This document shows, one piece after another, positions 8,359 through 16,106 of a stretch of DNA of 64,000 nt. The stretch's first letter is position 1, and every line of letters begins with the position of its first letter. The DNA comes from Trebonia kvetii (lineage in GTDB: Bacteria > Actinomycetota > Actinomycetes > Streptosporangiales > Streptosporangiaceae): NCBI RefSeq assembly GCF_007827045.1, contig NZ_RPFW01000008.1, positions 372,001-436,000 of the forward strand, given 5' to 3'. The notes under the pieces were generated by a model that saw only the letters and a list, made by a program, of their open reading frames with translations, did no database searches and was not told the DNA's origin. A program made the translations under genes and the position numbers.

Positions 8359-9522
8359 TGGCAGCCCCGCATAGTTCTCCGCGAGGCCTGCCGCGCCATG
8401 CGCGCTCGACGTGACCCAGCGTAGCTGTGACAGCTGAAGCTGCGCGTCGAAGGGGTCACCGGAAACGTGCAGCATCGTCGTCATCCACCAGGAGAAGTGC
8501 TCGCACCGCCACACGCGGCGCAGCGCCGTGTCTGAGTAGGCGTCCGCCAGCGCGAAGTCGTTCTTCCGCACCAGCCGGCCGAGCGCCGGGGCGAGCAGCG
8601 CGACGTCGGCGATCGCCAGGTTTAGCCCCTTCGCGCCGGTCGGCGGCACGGTGTGCGCGGCGTCGCCGGCCAGGAACAGCCGCCCGTGCCGCATCGGCGA
8701 CTGCACGAAGGACCGCATGGGCAGCACGCTCTTGTCGGTGATCGGCCCCGGGGTGAGCGTCCAGCCATCCTGCCCGTGCCCGAGCCGCGTCGCCAGCGCG
8801 TCCCAGATGGCGTCGTCGGACCAGTCGGCGACATCGGTGCCGTTCGGCACCTGCAGGTACAGCCGGCTGACGGTGGCGGACCGCATCGAGTGCATGCCGA
8901 ATCCGTCGGGGTGCCATGCGTAGATCAGCTCGTCGGTGGACGGCGCCACGTCGGCGAGTATGCCGAGCCAGGAATAGGGGTACACGCGCTCCCAGGAGTC
9001 GCGCTTATCGGACGGCATCGCCGCGCGGCTCGGCCCGAACGACCCGTCGCACCCCGCGATCGCGAGCGCGTCGATCCGCTGCCGCGCTCCGGCGTCGTCG
9101 GTGAACGTGACGAACGGGTGGTCGGTCTCCAGGTCATGCAGCTCGGCGTCTGACGTGTCGTAAAACACCGTCCGGCCCGCCGCCTCGCTCGCGGTCACCA
9201 GGTCCGCCTGCAGCTGCGTCTGCCCGTACACCCACACGCTGCGCCCAACCAAGTCGACGAAGTCCAGGTGGTGACGCTCCGACGGCCACTGCAGGTAGAT
9301 GCCGCGGTGCTCGTCGCCGTGCGCCTGCACTCCCGCGCCAAGGCCGACCGAGGTCAGCAGGTCGACGCTCGAGCTTTCCAGGATGCCGGCCCGGATCCGC
9401 GCCGCGACGTACTCCTGCGTGCGCGACTCGATCACCACCGACTCGATCCCGTCCTGGGCGAGCAGATGGGCAAGCAGGAGTCCGGCCGGTCCGGCCCCGA
9501 TGATGGCAACGTCAGTCCGCAT
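8347..9522 (-). CDS. pobA: 4-hydroxybenzoate 3-monooxygenase
   Basis: Class A flavoprotein hydroxylase of 391 residues converting 4-hydroxybenzoate to protocatechuate with NAD(P)H and O2. The N-terminus has FAD motif GAGPAG (residues 9-14) and the RIRAGILE segment typical of PobA. The DG-type motif AGCDGSFGPSR lies near 160 and the FAD-ribityl motif RLFLAGDAAHTVPPTGAKGLNLAI near 280-303. The start is ATG 9522; a longer frame to 9561 exists but lacks family support. It feeds protocatechuate towards a LigJ-type pathway and has an IclR-type operator 44-60 bp upstream. Confidence 0.9.
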   Translation of the reverse strand: MRTDVAIIGAGPAGLLLAHLLAQDGIESVVIESRTQEYVAARIRAGILESSSVDLLTSVGLGAGVQAHGDEHRGIYLQWPSERHHLDFVDLVGRSVWVYGQTQLQADLVTASEAAGRTVFYDTSDAELHDLETDHPFVTFTDDAGARQRIDALAIAGCDGSFGPSRAAMPSDKRDSWERVYPYSWLGILADVAPSTDELIYAWHPDGFGMHSMRSATVSRLYLQVPNGTDVADWSDDAIWDALATRLGHGQDGWTLTPGPITDKSVLPMRSFVQSPMRHGRLFLAGDAAHTVPPTGAKGLNLAIADVALLAPALGRLVRKNDFALADAYSDTALRRVWRCEHFSWWMTTMLHVSGDPFDAQLQLSQLRWVTSSAHGAAGLAENYAGLPIGF

Positions 9523-9565
9523 GCAGCCTTTATAGGGCCACCCATGCCATGCGTGCCACACCGCG

Positions 9566-9582
9566 CTTCCGTTGGCCGGAAG
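9566..9582. promoter_or_regulatory. IclR-type operator upstream of pobA
   Basis: CTTCCGTTGGCCGGAAG, a 17-bp inverted repeat with CTTCCG/CGGAAG arms. It shares arms and spacing with 10353-10369 before the IclR gene. It lies 44-60 bp upstream of the pobA start, inside the gap after the IclR stop. Confidence 0.65.
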
Positions 9583-9599
9583 TCAGGCCGGAACTAGGC

Positions 9600-10346
9600 T
9601 CAGCCAGCTTCAAGGGAAAGACTGCGCGCGATGCCGCGGGACGCCACCCGCAGTGCCGGCAACAGCCGCGCCCGGCCGCGCAGGTCAGGCAGCACGAGGC
9701 CGAGCGCCGCGACCACGGCATCAGCGGCGAGCACCGGCACGGCGATCGAGCAGGCGCCCAACGTCATCTCCTCGCTGGTGGTCGCGTACCCGTCGCGCGG
9801 CACTCGGCGCAGCTGCTCCTCAAGGCGCCCCGGTGCGACGATCGTGTACGGGGTGTACCGCTCGAGCGGCCGGGACAGCACCGCGTGCCGCACATCGGCG
9901 GGCGCGTAGCCGAGCAGCACCTTGCCGACACCGGTCGAGTGCAGCGGCAGCCGGGCGCCGACCCGGCTCACCAGCGGAACGGAACCGTGCCCGGACAGCC
10001 GGTCCAGGTACAGCGCCTGCGTGCCGTCCAGGACCGCCAGGTGCACCGTCGCCTTCGTCGCACCGTACAGGTCCTGCAGGAACGGCGCGGCGACGTCGCG
10101 CAGTCCGGTCTGCACCGGGGCAAGCAGCCCGAGGTCCCACAGCCGCCGCCCGATCACGTACTCGCCCGTGGCGGTCCGGCGCAGCGCGCCCCAGCCGGCC
10201 AGCTCGGCAACCAGCCGGTGCGCGGTCGGCAGCGTCAGCCCGGCCCGCCGCGCGATCTCGCTCAGCGTCAGCGCCCGGTGCCCCGCGTCGAAGCTGCCCA
10301 GGATCGCAAGCAGCCGCGACGCGACGGTGACACCGGAATCAGGCAT
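9600..10346 (-). CDS. IclR-family transcriptional regulator (PobR/PcaR-like)
   Basis: 248-residue regulator. The N-terminal winged HTH is visible in LTLSEIARRAGLTLPTAHRLVAELAGWG. The C-terminal IclR effector domain (LYLDRLSGHGSVPLVSRVGARLPLHSTGVGKVLLGY) usually binds small aromatic acids. ATG 10346 has GGAAGGG five bases upstream and is preferred over a start ten codons earlier. The gene precedes pobA on the same strand, and identical palindrome arms lie before both genes. It is therefore the likely 4-hydroxybenzoate-responsive regulator of pobA, autoregulated; activator or repressor cannot be told. Confidence 0.88.
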   Translation of the reverse strand: MPDSGVTVASRLLAILGSFDAGHRALTLSEIARRAGLTLPTAHRLVAELAGWGALRRTATGEYVIGRRLWDLGLLAPVQTGLRDVAAPFLQDLYGATKATVHLAVLDGTQALYLDRLSGHGSVPLVSRVGARLPLHSTGVGKVLLGYAPADVRHAVLSRPLERYTPYTIVAPGRLEEQLRRVPRDGYATTSEEMTLGACSIAVPVLAADAVVAALGLVLPDLRGRARLLPALRVASRGIARSLSLEAG

Positions 10347-10352
10347 CGCACC

Positions 10353-10369
10353 CTTCCGTTCAGCGGAAG
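10353..10369. promoter_or_regulatory. IclR-type operator upstream of its own gene
   Basis: CTTCCGTTCAGCGGAAG differs only at three central bases from the 9566-9582 site. It begins 7 bp upstream of the IclR ATG and overlaps its ribosome-binding site, which suggests autorepression. Confidence 0.65.
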
Positions 10370-10385
10370 CTGTCAAACCTCCAGA

Positions 10386-11294
10386 CTAGTTATCCGGAAC
10401 GGTGAAGTAGTGCCCCTGGTCAAGATCCGCGATGAGCCCGGGCTCGGCAGGCCGCCAGCCGAACCGCTGCCGCGTCCGCGCGCTCGACGCGGGTACGTCG
10501 AACCCGGCGAACACCGCGAACGTGCCGAAGTGCTCTCGCGACTCCTCGGCGGTGAGCGATTTCACCGGCACGTCGAGGTGCCGGCCGATCGTCTCCGCGA
10601 TGTCGCGGAACGGCACGCCCTCGTCCCCGATCGCGTTAAGCAGCGTCCCGGCGGGCACCTGCTCGACGGCGATGCGGAACAGCCGCGCGGCGTCGAGCCG
10701 GTGCACGGCGGGCCACACGTTGCGGCCCTCGCCGACGTAGGCGGACAGGCCCTTGGCCCGTGCGATGCCGATGAGCGCGGGCACAAACGCGTAGTCGCCC
10801 TCCCCGTGTACCGACGGCGGCAGCCGCAGCACAGACACGCGCACGTTCCGGTCGGCGAACGGCATCGCCGCGCGCTCGGAAACCCGCGGCCAGTGCGGGT
10901 TGTCCGACGCCGCCAGGTCCTCGGTCACGACCTGGCCGGGCTCGGCCGCGGGCAGCCCGGAGGCGACGACGAGTGGCTTGGCCGTTCCCGCCAGCGCCTC
11001 GCCGAACGCCGCGATGGCGGCACCGTCGATCGCGGCAGCCGCCGCCGGATTGCCGGTGGGGGAGAAGTCGTGGATGTAGCCGGTGTGGATGACGCCGTCG
11101 GCCGCCGCGGCCGCGGCCTCCAGCCCGGCGGTGTCCTGAAGCGAGCCGCGGCACACCTCGGCCCCGGCGGCCGCGACCGCGGCGGCGGCCTTGTCCGACC
11201 GTGCCAAGCCGGTGACCCGATGCCCGTTGCCGAGCAATTCCCGCACGACGGCGGACCCGATGAACCCGGTCGCGCCGGTGACGAACACGCGCAT
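10386..11294 (-). CDS. NAD(P)-dependent epimerase/SDR-family oxidoreductase
   Basis: 302-residue extended/atypical SDR. The N-terminal nucleotide motif GATGFIGSAV is at residues 7-16. The usual YxxxK is replaced by a sequence around SERAAMPFADRNVRVSVLRLPPSVHG, common in this WcaG-like subgroup. ATG 11294 has AAGGGG eight bases upstream; a longer frame starts in the divergent promoter and is unlikely. It is transcribed away from a LysR gene 149 bp distant, the usual arrangement in which the LysR protein controls the enzyme. Substrate unknown. Confidence 0.85.
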   Translation of the reverse strand: MRVFVTGATGFIGSAVVRELLGNGHRVTGLARSDKAAAAVAAAGAEVCRGSLQDTAGLEAAAAAADGVIHTGYIHDFSPTGNPAAAAAIDGAAIAAFGEALAGTAKPLVVASGLPAAEPGQVVTEDLAASDNPHWPRVSERAAMPFADRNVRVSVLRLPPSVHGEGDYAFVPALIGIARAKGLSAYVGEGRNVWPAVHRLDAARLFRIAVEQVPAGTLLNAIGDEGVPFRDIAETIGRHLDVPVKSLTAEESREHFGTFAVFAGFDVPASSARTRQRFGWRPAEPGLIADLDQGHYFTVPDN

Positions 11295-11443
11295 GATTGA
11301 GCCCCTTGATCCGAGTGGATTCCCTGTCACTCCACGGTGCCGGGCACTGAGCTGCCGCGTCCAAGACCCGTTCCGCACCACGCGATACCGATCAGGCATC
11401 ATCGCAGCTCAGAGCCACTGCCAGCACGGGACAGGAGGGAGCG

Positions 11444-12421
11444 GTGAATTACGATGAAAGGGTGCCGCCAACCCCGCTGTCCGCCCCGCTGACCCAGGCC
11501 GTCTCATCCGCCCGCGCCGACCCGCGTGAGCCGCTGCTCCCCGCCGACCTGGACCTGCGCCTCGTCCGTTACTTCACCGTGGTCGCCGAGCACCGCCACT
11601 TCGGTCGCGCGGCCGCGGAACTCCTGGTCGCCCAGCCGTCGCTGAGCCGCCAGGTCGCCCGCCTGGAGCGGCAACTCGGCGCGCGGCTGTTCGACCGCAC
11701 GCCGCAGGGCACCACGCTCACTGCGGCAGGCGAGGTGTTCCTGCCACGCGCCCGGGCCCTGCTCCGTGCCGCCGCTCAGGCAGCGGCCGCCGCGAAGGCC
11801 GCCGCCCAGCCGAGCCGGATCACGATCGGATACACGCCGGGCATCATCGTCACGCAGGCGGTCCGGCTGCTCCGCCGCCAGCACCCGGACGCCGACGTGC
11901 AGACTCAGCACCTGGAGTGGAACGAGCCGCGCGCCGCGCTGCTCGACCACCGCGTCGACGCGGCCGTCACCCGGCTGCCGCTGGATACCGACGGCCTCGA
12001 CGTGTCGATCCTGTATGATGAGCCCCGGCTGCTCATGGTGCCCGTTGATCACCGGCTCGCGGGCAAGGAATCGGTCACCCTCGACGACATCGCGGGCGAG
12101 CCGATACCGCGGATGCCCGACCCGGTGTGGAACGCCTACTGGCGGATCGACCCGCGCCCGGACGGCAGCCCGGCGCCGGACGGCCCGCTGGTCGACGCGA
12201 TCGAGGACAAGAACGAGCTGATCGCCGCCGGCCAGGCCGTCGCCATCGTCCCGGCCGGCATCCATGGCACCAGCATGCGCCCGGACCTGACGACGATCCC
12301 GCTGCACGGCGTCGCGCCAAGCCACGTCGTGCTCGCCACCCGTGCCGCCGACCGTGGCCGCCTCGTCGCCGCGTTCCGCCGGGCGGCCAGGGATTGCCTC
12401 ACCGGATCGGCCGCGGGCTGA
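11444..12421 (+). CDS. LysR-family transcriptional regulator
   Basis: 325 residues, GTG start with AGGAGGG upstream. After an unusual 38-residue N-terminal extension comes the LysR HTH (LRLVRYFTVVAEHRHFGRAAAELLVAQPSLSRQVARLERQLGARLF, about 39-85), then a periplasmic-binding-like effector domain beginning RITIGYTPG. It is divergent from the SDR gene and probably regulates it. The downstream DinB gene follows after 44 bp. Confidence 0.92.
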   Translation: MNYDERVPPTPLSAPLTQAVSSARADPREPLLPADLDLRLVRYFTVVAEHRHFGRAAAELLVAQPSLSRQVARLERQLGARLFDRTPQGTTLTAAGEVFLPRARALLRAAAQAAAAAKAAAQPSRITIGYTPGIIVTQAVRLLRRQHPDADVQTQHLEWNEPRAALLDHRVDAAVTRLPLDTDGLDVSILYDEPRLLMVPVDHRLAGKESVTLDDIAGEPIPRMPDPVWNAYWRIDPRPDGSPAPDGPLVDAIEDKNELIAAGQAVAIVPAGIHGTSMRPDLTTIPLHGVAPSHVVLATRAADRGRLVAAFRRAARDCLTGSAAG

Positions 12422-12465
12422 CCGTGCCATCGACCTGCGATTTACCGCGGGATAGCATTTTGCGC

Positions 12466-13020
12466 ATGACGACCCCCCAGCACCGCGCTGACCTGTTCAT
12501 CGACCCGGCGGACGACCCACGCGAGGGCGGTCCGAGGCTGGGAGGCGAGCGGGCCACGCTGACCGAGTTCCTCCGCGGCCAGCGGCTCACCCTGGAACTG
12601 AAGTGTGCGGACCTGGATGCGGCCCAGCTGGCGAGCCGCTCGGTCGAGCCGTCCACGATGTCTCTGCTCGGCCTGATCAGGCACATGGCCGAGGTGGAGC
12701 GGACCTGGTTCAGGCGCCGCTTCGCGGGCAACGAGGAGCTGGCCAAGCGCTACCAGACGGCGGTAGACCCGGACGGCGACTTCAACGGAGCGGTCGCCGA
12801 CCCCGAGGTCGTCAAGGAGGCGTGGGCGGCCTGGCGCGAGGAGATGGCGTTCGCCAACGAGTTCATCGCCGACCACGACTTCGACTACGTCGGCACCGAC
12901 TCGCAGGGGGAACCGGTCTCGCTGCGCGAGCTGCTTGTGCACATGATCGAGGAGTACGCCAGGCACTGCGGCCACGCCGATCTGCTGCGCGAGCGCATCG
13001 ACGGACGCGTGGGGCAGTAA
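12466..13020 (+). CDS. DinB-family (DUF664) protein
   Basis: 184-residue four-helix-bundle protein of the DinB/DUF664 type, a fold shared with mycothiol- and bacillithiol-dependent enzymes. Metal-ligand histidines are in position: LIRHMAEVERTW (helix 2) and the paired histidines of EEYARHCGHADLLRERIDG at the C-terminus. The start ATG follows GCGGGATAGC with only a weak ribosome-binding site. A thiol-dependent transferase role is possible but not shown. Confidence 0.85.
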   Translation: MTTPQHRADLFIDPADDPREGGPRLGGERATLTEFLRGQRLTLELKCADLDAAQLASRSVEPSTMSLLGLIRHMAEVERTWFRRRFAGNEELAKRYQTAVDPDGDFNGAVADPEVVKEAWAAWREEMAFANEFIADHDFDYVGTDSQGEPVSLRELLVHMIEEYARHCGHADLLRERIDGRVGQ

Positions 13021-13090
13021 CCGCGTAGGACGAGCGGATCAACCAGGACCACCCGTTCGCGCGGCGGACGGCGTCCCGCGGCGTCGGCTG

Positions 13091-13603
13091 CTAGGCGCGC
13101 AGCGCGCCGACGATTCGGGCCACGTGAGCCGCGGGATCGCCGACGTTGTCGATGACGACGAGCCGTTCCGTCAGCTCGGGCGGCCACGGCTCGAACTCGC
13201 GCCGCGTCACCTCGTCCCAGGTGGGAATGTGCTGCCCGGGCATCTCCGCCACGCGTGATTCCACCCGGCGCCGGTGCTCGGCGGCGTCGCCGCACCGCAC
13301 CTCCACCCACCGCAGCGCCGCCCCGGTCCGCTTCGCGAGTGCGACCCAGCCGTCGCGCACGACACCGATCCCGTTGACCGCGTCGGCCACCACGTCCCGG
13401 CCCGCGAGGAGCTGATCGGCGGCGACCCGTTCCGCGATCTCGTACCCCACCGCGCTGTCGCCTAGTGTCCCGAGCGCCGTCACGACAGCCGACTCGATGC
13501 TGTCGATCCGCAGGTAGGTCGCGCCGATCGCGTCGGCGACGCCCCGCGAGAGCACGGACTTCCCCGAGCCGGGCAGCCCGGCGAACACCACCAAGAGCGT
13601 CAT
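13091..13603 (-). CDS. P-loop kinase-like AAA-family ATPase
   Basis: 170-residue single-domain P-loop protein with Walker A GLPGSGKS at residues 9-16, DSIESA after strand 2, DAVNG and a late Arg-rich lid (RRVESRVAEMPGQH). The shape is that of small zeta-toxin/gluconate-kinase-like kinases common in actinomycetes. The target is unknown. It is followed at 13635-13660 by a duplicated AGCCGGCCGGC and lies convergent to the DinB gene. Confidence 0.8.
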   Translation of the reverse strand: MTLLVVFAGLPGSGKSVLSRGVADAIGATYLRIDSIESAVVTALGTLGDSAVGYEIAERVAADQLLAGRDVVADAVNGIGVVRDGWVALAKRTGAALRWVEVRCGDAAEHRRRVESRVAEMPGQHIPTWDEVTRREFEPWPPELTERLVVIDNVGDPAAHVARIVGALRA

Positions 13604-13647
13604 CCGAGCAGGCTACCCGGACCTTCCGACAGTCAGCCGGCCGGCAG

Positions 13648-14031
13648 TTAGCCGGCCGGCGGGCTGGCGTGCCCGGCGATGCACCGCCACCCCTGCGCCG
13701 TCCGCGTCCACGTCTGCGTCAGTCGCACCCGGAACTCCAGGTCCTGCCCGCCACGCGTCACTTCGTCGGTCACCCACGCGGTCAGCACCGCGGTGTCCCC
13801 GGCGACCGTCACCCGCACGTCATCGAGCCGCTGCGCCCGCCACACCAGCTCACCACGGGTATTGCCCGCCAAGTACTGCTCATAGTCCAGGACATCGCCC
13901 CGGAAGGTGGTCCACTGCAATCCCGGATGCATCAGCTCCCGCAGCGCCGCCTCGTCCCGCTCCGCCAGCGCGGCGGCCCGCCGCACCGCCGCCTCCGCCA
14001 CAACTTCCTCGTCCGCGCTATCCCGTGTCAC
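13648..14031 (-). CDS. NTF2/SnoaL-like cone-fold protein
   Basis: 127 residues with the DUF4440/SnoaL-like pattern: an N-terminal helix (AALAERDEAALRELMHPGLQWT), then strands VRVTVAGDTAVLTAWVTDEV and FRVRLTQTWTRTAQGWRCIAGHASPP. Such proteins are small enzymes or ligand-binding domains; here it stands alone and its role is unknown. The stop lies between two AGCCGGCCGGC copies. Confidence 0.8.
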   Translation of the reverse strand: MTRDSADEEVVAEAAVRRAAALAERDEAALRELMHPGLQWTTFRGDVLDYEQYLAGNTRGELVWRAQRLDDVRVTVAGDTAVLTAWVTDEVTRGGQDLEFRVRLTQTWTRTAQGWRCIAGHASPPAG

Positions 14032-14168
14032 ACCCCCACTCTGGCACGCTCGGTGATCTCATCGTCGGGAGAATGCCGAACATTGCGATTTGGGTGCGCG
14101 CATGTTAAACCAAAACTGAGGGTAAAGCCTGACTCTGCGTCCGTCAGCTATCAACGGGGAGCGTGAGC

Positions 14169-15710
14169 ATGAAGGACGGAATGAATGAGCGCGGGTTCAG
14201 CAGGTTCACTGTTAACGGTTACAAGTTAACTAGACCGTTTCTCGCCAGCCGCTCAGTCGGAGAGGCAGCTGCTCCAGATAGCGTTGAGACCGCCGACAAG
14301 GAGGCGACACGCTACCTCTCCGCGGCAACGCAACTGGACATTGACTATGCGAAGAGCGTCGTCGACCGTGTGTTCAATGAGCAGTTGAAGGCACTCGCAC
14401 CAACCTTCGGCGTAGACGTGCCCGTCGTGGTCAAGTGGGCACTGAAGGCGCTCCGCATCCGAGCGATAAGAGACCGATGGCTGACTGTAATCCTTGCACT
14501 GCAGATTTTCTTGATCGTCGTCCTGATACTGTGGTGGCCTTGGGTTTGGATTCCACTTGTCCTACTGCTTTTGGTGGCGTGGATGGTCGTTTCCTGGGAC
14601 TACCACGAACGAATTCATAAGGCAGTCATCGGGAAAATGCTTCGCGACCGTTTCAGGCCTGTAGACGCTCCGTGGCCAACGAATGGAGGAGACCGCGACC
14701 GGCTCGATACGGTAGCCGCGCGCAAAGATGGGAATCTTGTAGTTTTTAGCGGTCATGAGGCATTCATTGGAAGCGGGAAGCTCATGGCGCAGCAGCGAAT
14801 ACTGCTCGATATCAGTGGTGTGAAGGATGACGACGGAGAGGCCGGAAAGCAGCCGGAGAGCTTTACCAGCCAGGATCTACACACTGCTATTGTGGCAGCC
14901 TTCGACCGCGAACACGGGCTGGGCAAGAGTCTTGACAACATCCGTGTCTATGAACGTCTCTTCGTCAACGGACTGCACATCCAGAGTGACGAGAATCTAC
15001 TGCCTGACCGACTCCGGCCGCCCCCAACCTCAGTCGAGAGTTCGCTATTGAACGCGGCGGCGGAGAATCCATCGCCGGAGGCCCGCGCATACGTGTGTGT
15101 GGAGATGCCTGGGTGGCAAGGCCAGCTCGTGGTGACGCAGTTCATCCGAGCTGTCTACGCGGGGAAGTCGCTCTTTGTAGAATGGACTTTCATGGTTCTT
15201 CCTCCGATTCGCAAAGAATTCCGGCGAATCGATACGCTCTACGAGTTTTCTTCGCCTCTTCAGCTGAAGGATTCGCTCCTTGCAGGCCTTAGGGCGCTAG
15301 TACCCGCGCTAGCCAGGTCCCCGGTCCGCGCATTCGGCGCCTGGCGTTATCCGCGCCTCGTGCGACGTCGACAGTTGAGGCGTGAGAATGCCATAAAGCG
15401 TGGCTACTTGTTTGACTACGGAGCACGCACGAGCATCCGAGAAGACGCGAGCGGCGACCAGCGTCAGCACTACTTCCTGGCACGAGACGAAATAATGTAC
15501 GTACTCCTTGCGCAGCAGACACTGACCCGCGCGGTCGAAGATTTCCTTAGCGAGCACGGAGTAGACCTTGGTCAATTCAAAGACCAGGTGAAGGTAATCT
15601 TCGATTCAAGCATAAATTACAACATTGGAGATATTTCAGGTAGCACTGGATTCGCTATCGGCAATAATTCTTCAGCGACAGTCAACGAGCCGAAGAAAGA
15701 ACCGAAATGA
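14169..15710 (+). CDS. Uncharacterised two-TM protein with C-terminal Gly-rich motif
   Basis: 513 residues, ATG with GGGGAG seven bases upstream (GTG 14163 is too close). The ~100-residue N-terminal region is soluble (ATRYLSAATQLDIDYAKSV, APTFGVDVPVVVKW). Two adjacent membrane helices follow (about 103-121 and 124-143), with a Trp-rich turn WWPWVWIP, then a large cytoplasmic part. The tail around 482-508 reads IGDISGSTGFAIGNNSSATV. The next protein has a matching motif (FGNIENSTGFVVGDGANVTV). The last codon overlaps the next ATG (ATGA). Codon use and lower GC differ from the neighbours, suggesting acquisition. I do not know the function. Confidence 0.75.
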   Translation: MKDGMNERGFSRFTVNGYKLTRPFLASRSVGEAAAPDSVETADKEATRYLSAATQLDIDYAKSVVDRVFNEQLKALAPTFGVDVPVVVKWALKALRIRAIRDRWLTVILALQIFLIVVLILWWPWVWIPLVLLLLVAWMVVSWDYHERIHKAVIGKMLRDRFRPVDAPWPTNGGDRDRLDTVAARKDGNLVVFSGHEAFIGSGKLMAQQRILLDISGVKDDDGEAGKQPESFTSQDLHTAIVAAFDREHGLGKSLDNIRVYERLFVNGLHIQSDENLLPDRLRPPPTSVESSLLNAAAENPSPEARAYVCVEMPGWQGQLVVTQFIRAVYAGKSLFVEWTFMVLPPIRKEFRRIDTLYEFSSPLQLKDSLLAGLRALVPALARSPVRAFGAWRYPRLVRRRQLRRENAIKRGYLFDYGARTSIREDASGDQRQHYFLARDEIMYVLLAQQTLTRAVEDFLSEHGVDLGQFKDQVKVIFDSSINYNIGDISGSTGFAIGNNSSATVNEPKKEPK

Positions 15711-16072
15711 CCGATTCTAAGCATCAAGGCGGCTCCCAGTTTAAGTTCGGCAACATCGAGAACAGCACTGGGTTTGTCGTCGGCGACGGAGCTAACGTTA
15801 CCGTTTACCAGCATCAGGCAACGCCGCAGGACGAAGTGTGCGCACTACTCGAAAATTTCCTGCGTTCGCTGGAGTCCCACAGCGATGCCATCGAAGACGC
15901 GGAAGGCATTCGCGAATCGGCCGAGATGGCGCGCGACGAGGTCATGCGTCCGTCCCCCAAGTGGCAAGCGGTCCGTCGCATGCTCACAGCGATCGCCGCC
16001 GGCGTCGCGGGGGTCGCGTCGCTAACCGACGCCATCACCAACATTCAGGCGATCGTCAACGGCATCAAGTGA
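15707..16072 (+). CDS. Small protein with shared Gly-rich motif and hydrophobic C-terminus
   Basis: 121 residues, starting inside the stop of the upstream gene (ATGA overlap), so translation is coupled. Residues 14-33 (FGNIENSTGFVVGDGANVTV) repeat the tail motif of the upstream protein. Residues 42-85 are charged and helical (LENFLRSLESHSDAIEDAEG). The C-terminal ~34 residues form a Gly/Ala/Ile-rich hydrophobic helix (MLTAIAAGVAGVASL) that could insert in a membrane. The architecture suggests a partner or effector assembling with the upstream membrane protein. Function unknown. Confidence 0.7.
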   Translation: MTDSKHQGGSQFKFGNIENSTGFVVGDGANVTVYQHQATPQDEVCALLENFLRSLESHSDAIEDAEGIRESAEMARDEVMRPSPKWQAVRRMLTAIAAGVAGVASLTDAITNIQAIVNGIK

Positions 16073-16106
16073 CGGGTAGAGCTTGGCTGGGCAAGATATT
16101 GACTAT

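Noticed and set aside
13635..13660. Duplicated AGCCGGCCGGC as an operator
   Set aside because: It lies at the 3' end of the NTF2-like gene around its stop codon; a GC-rich local duplication without promoter context.
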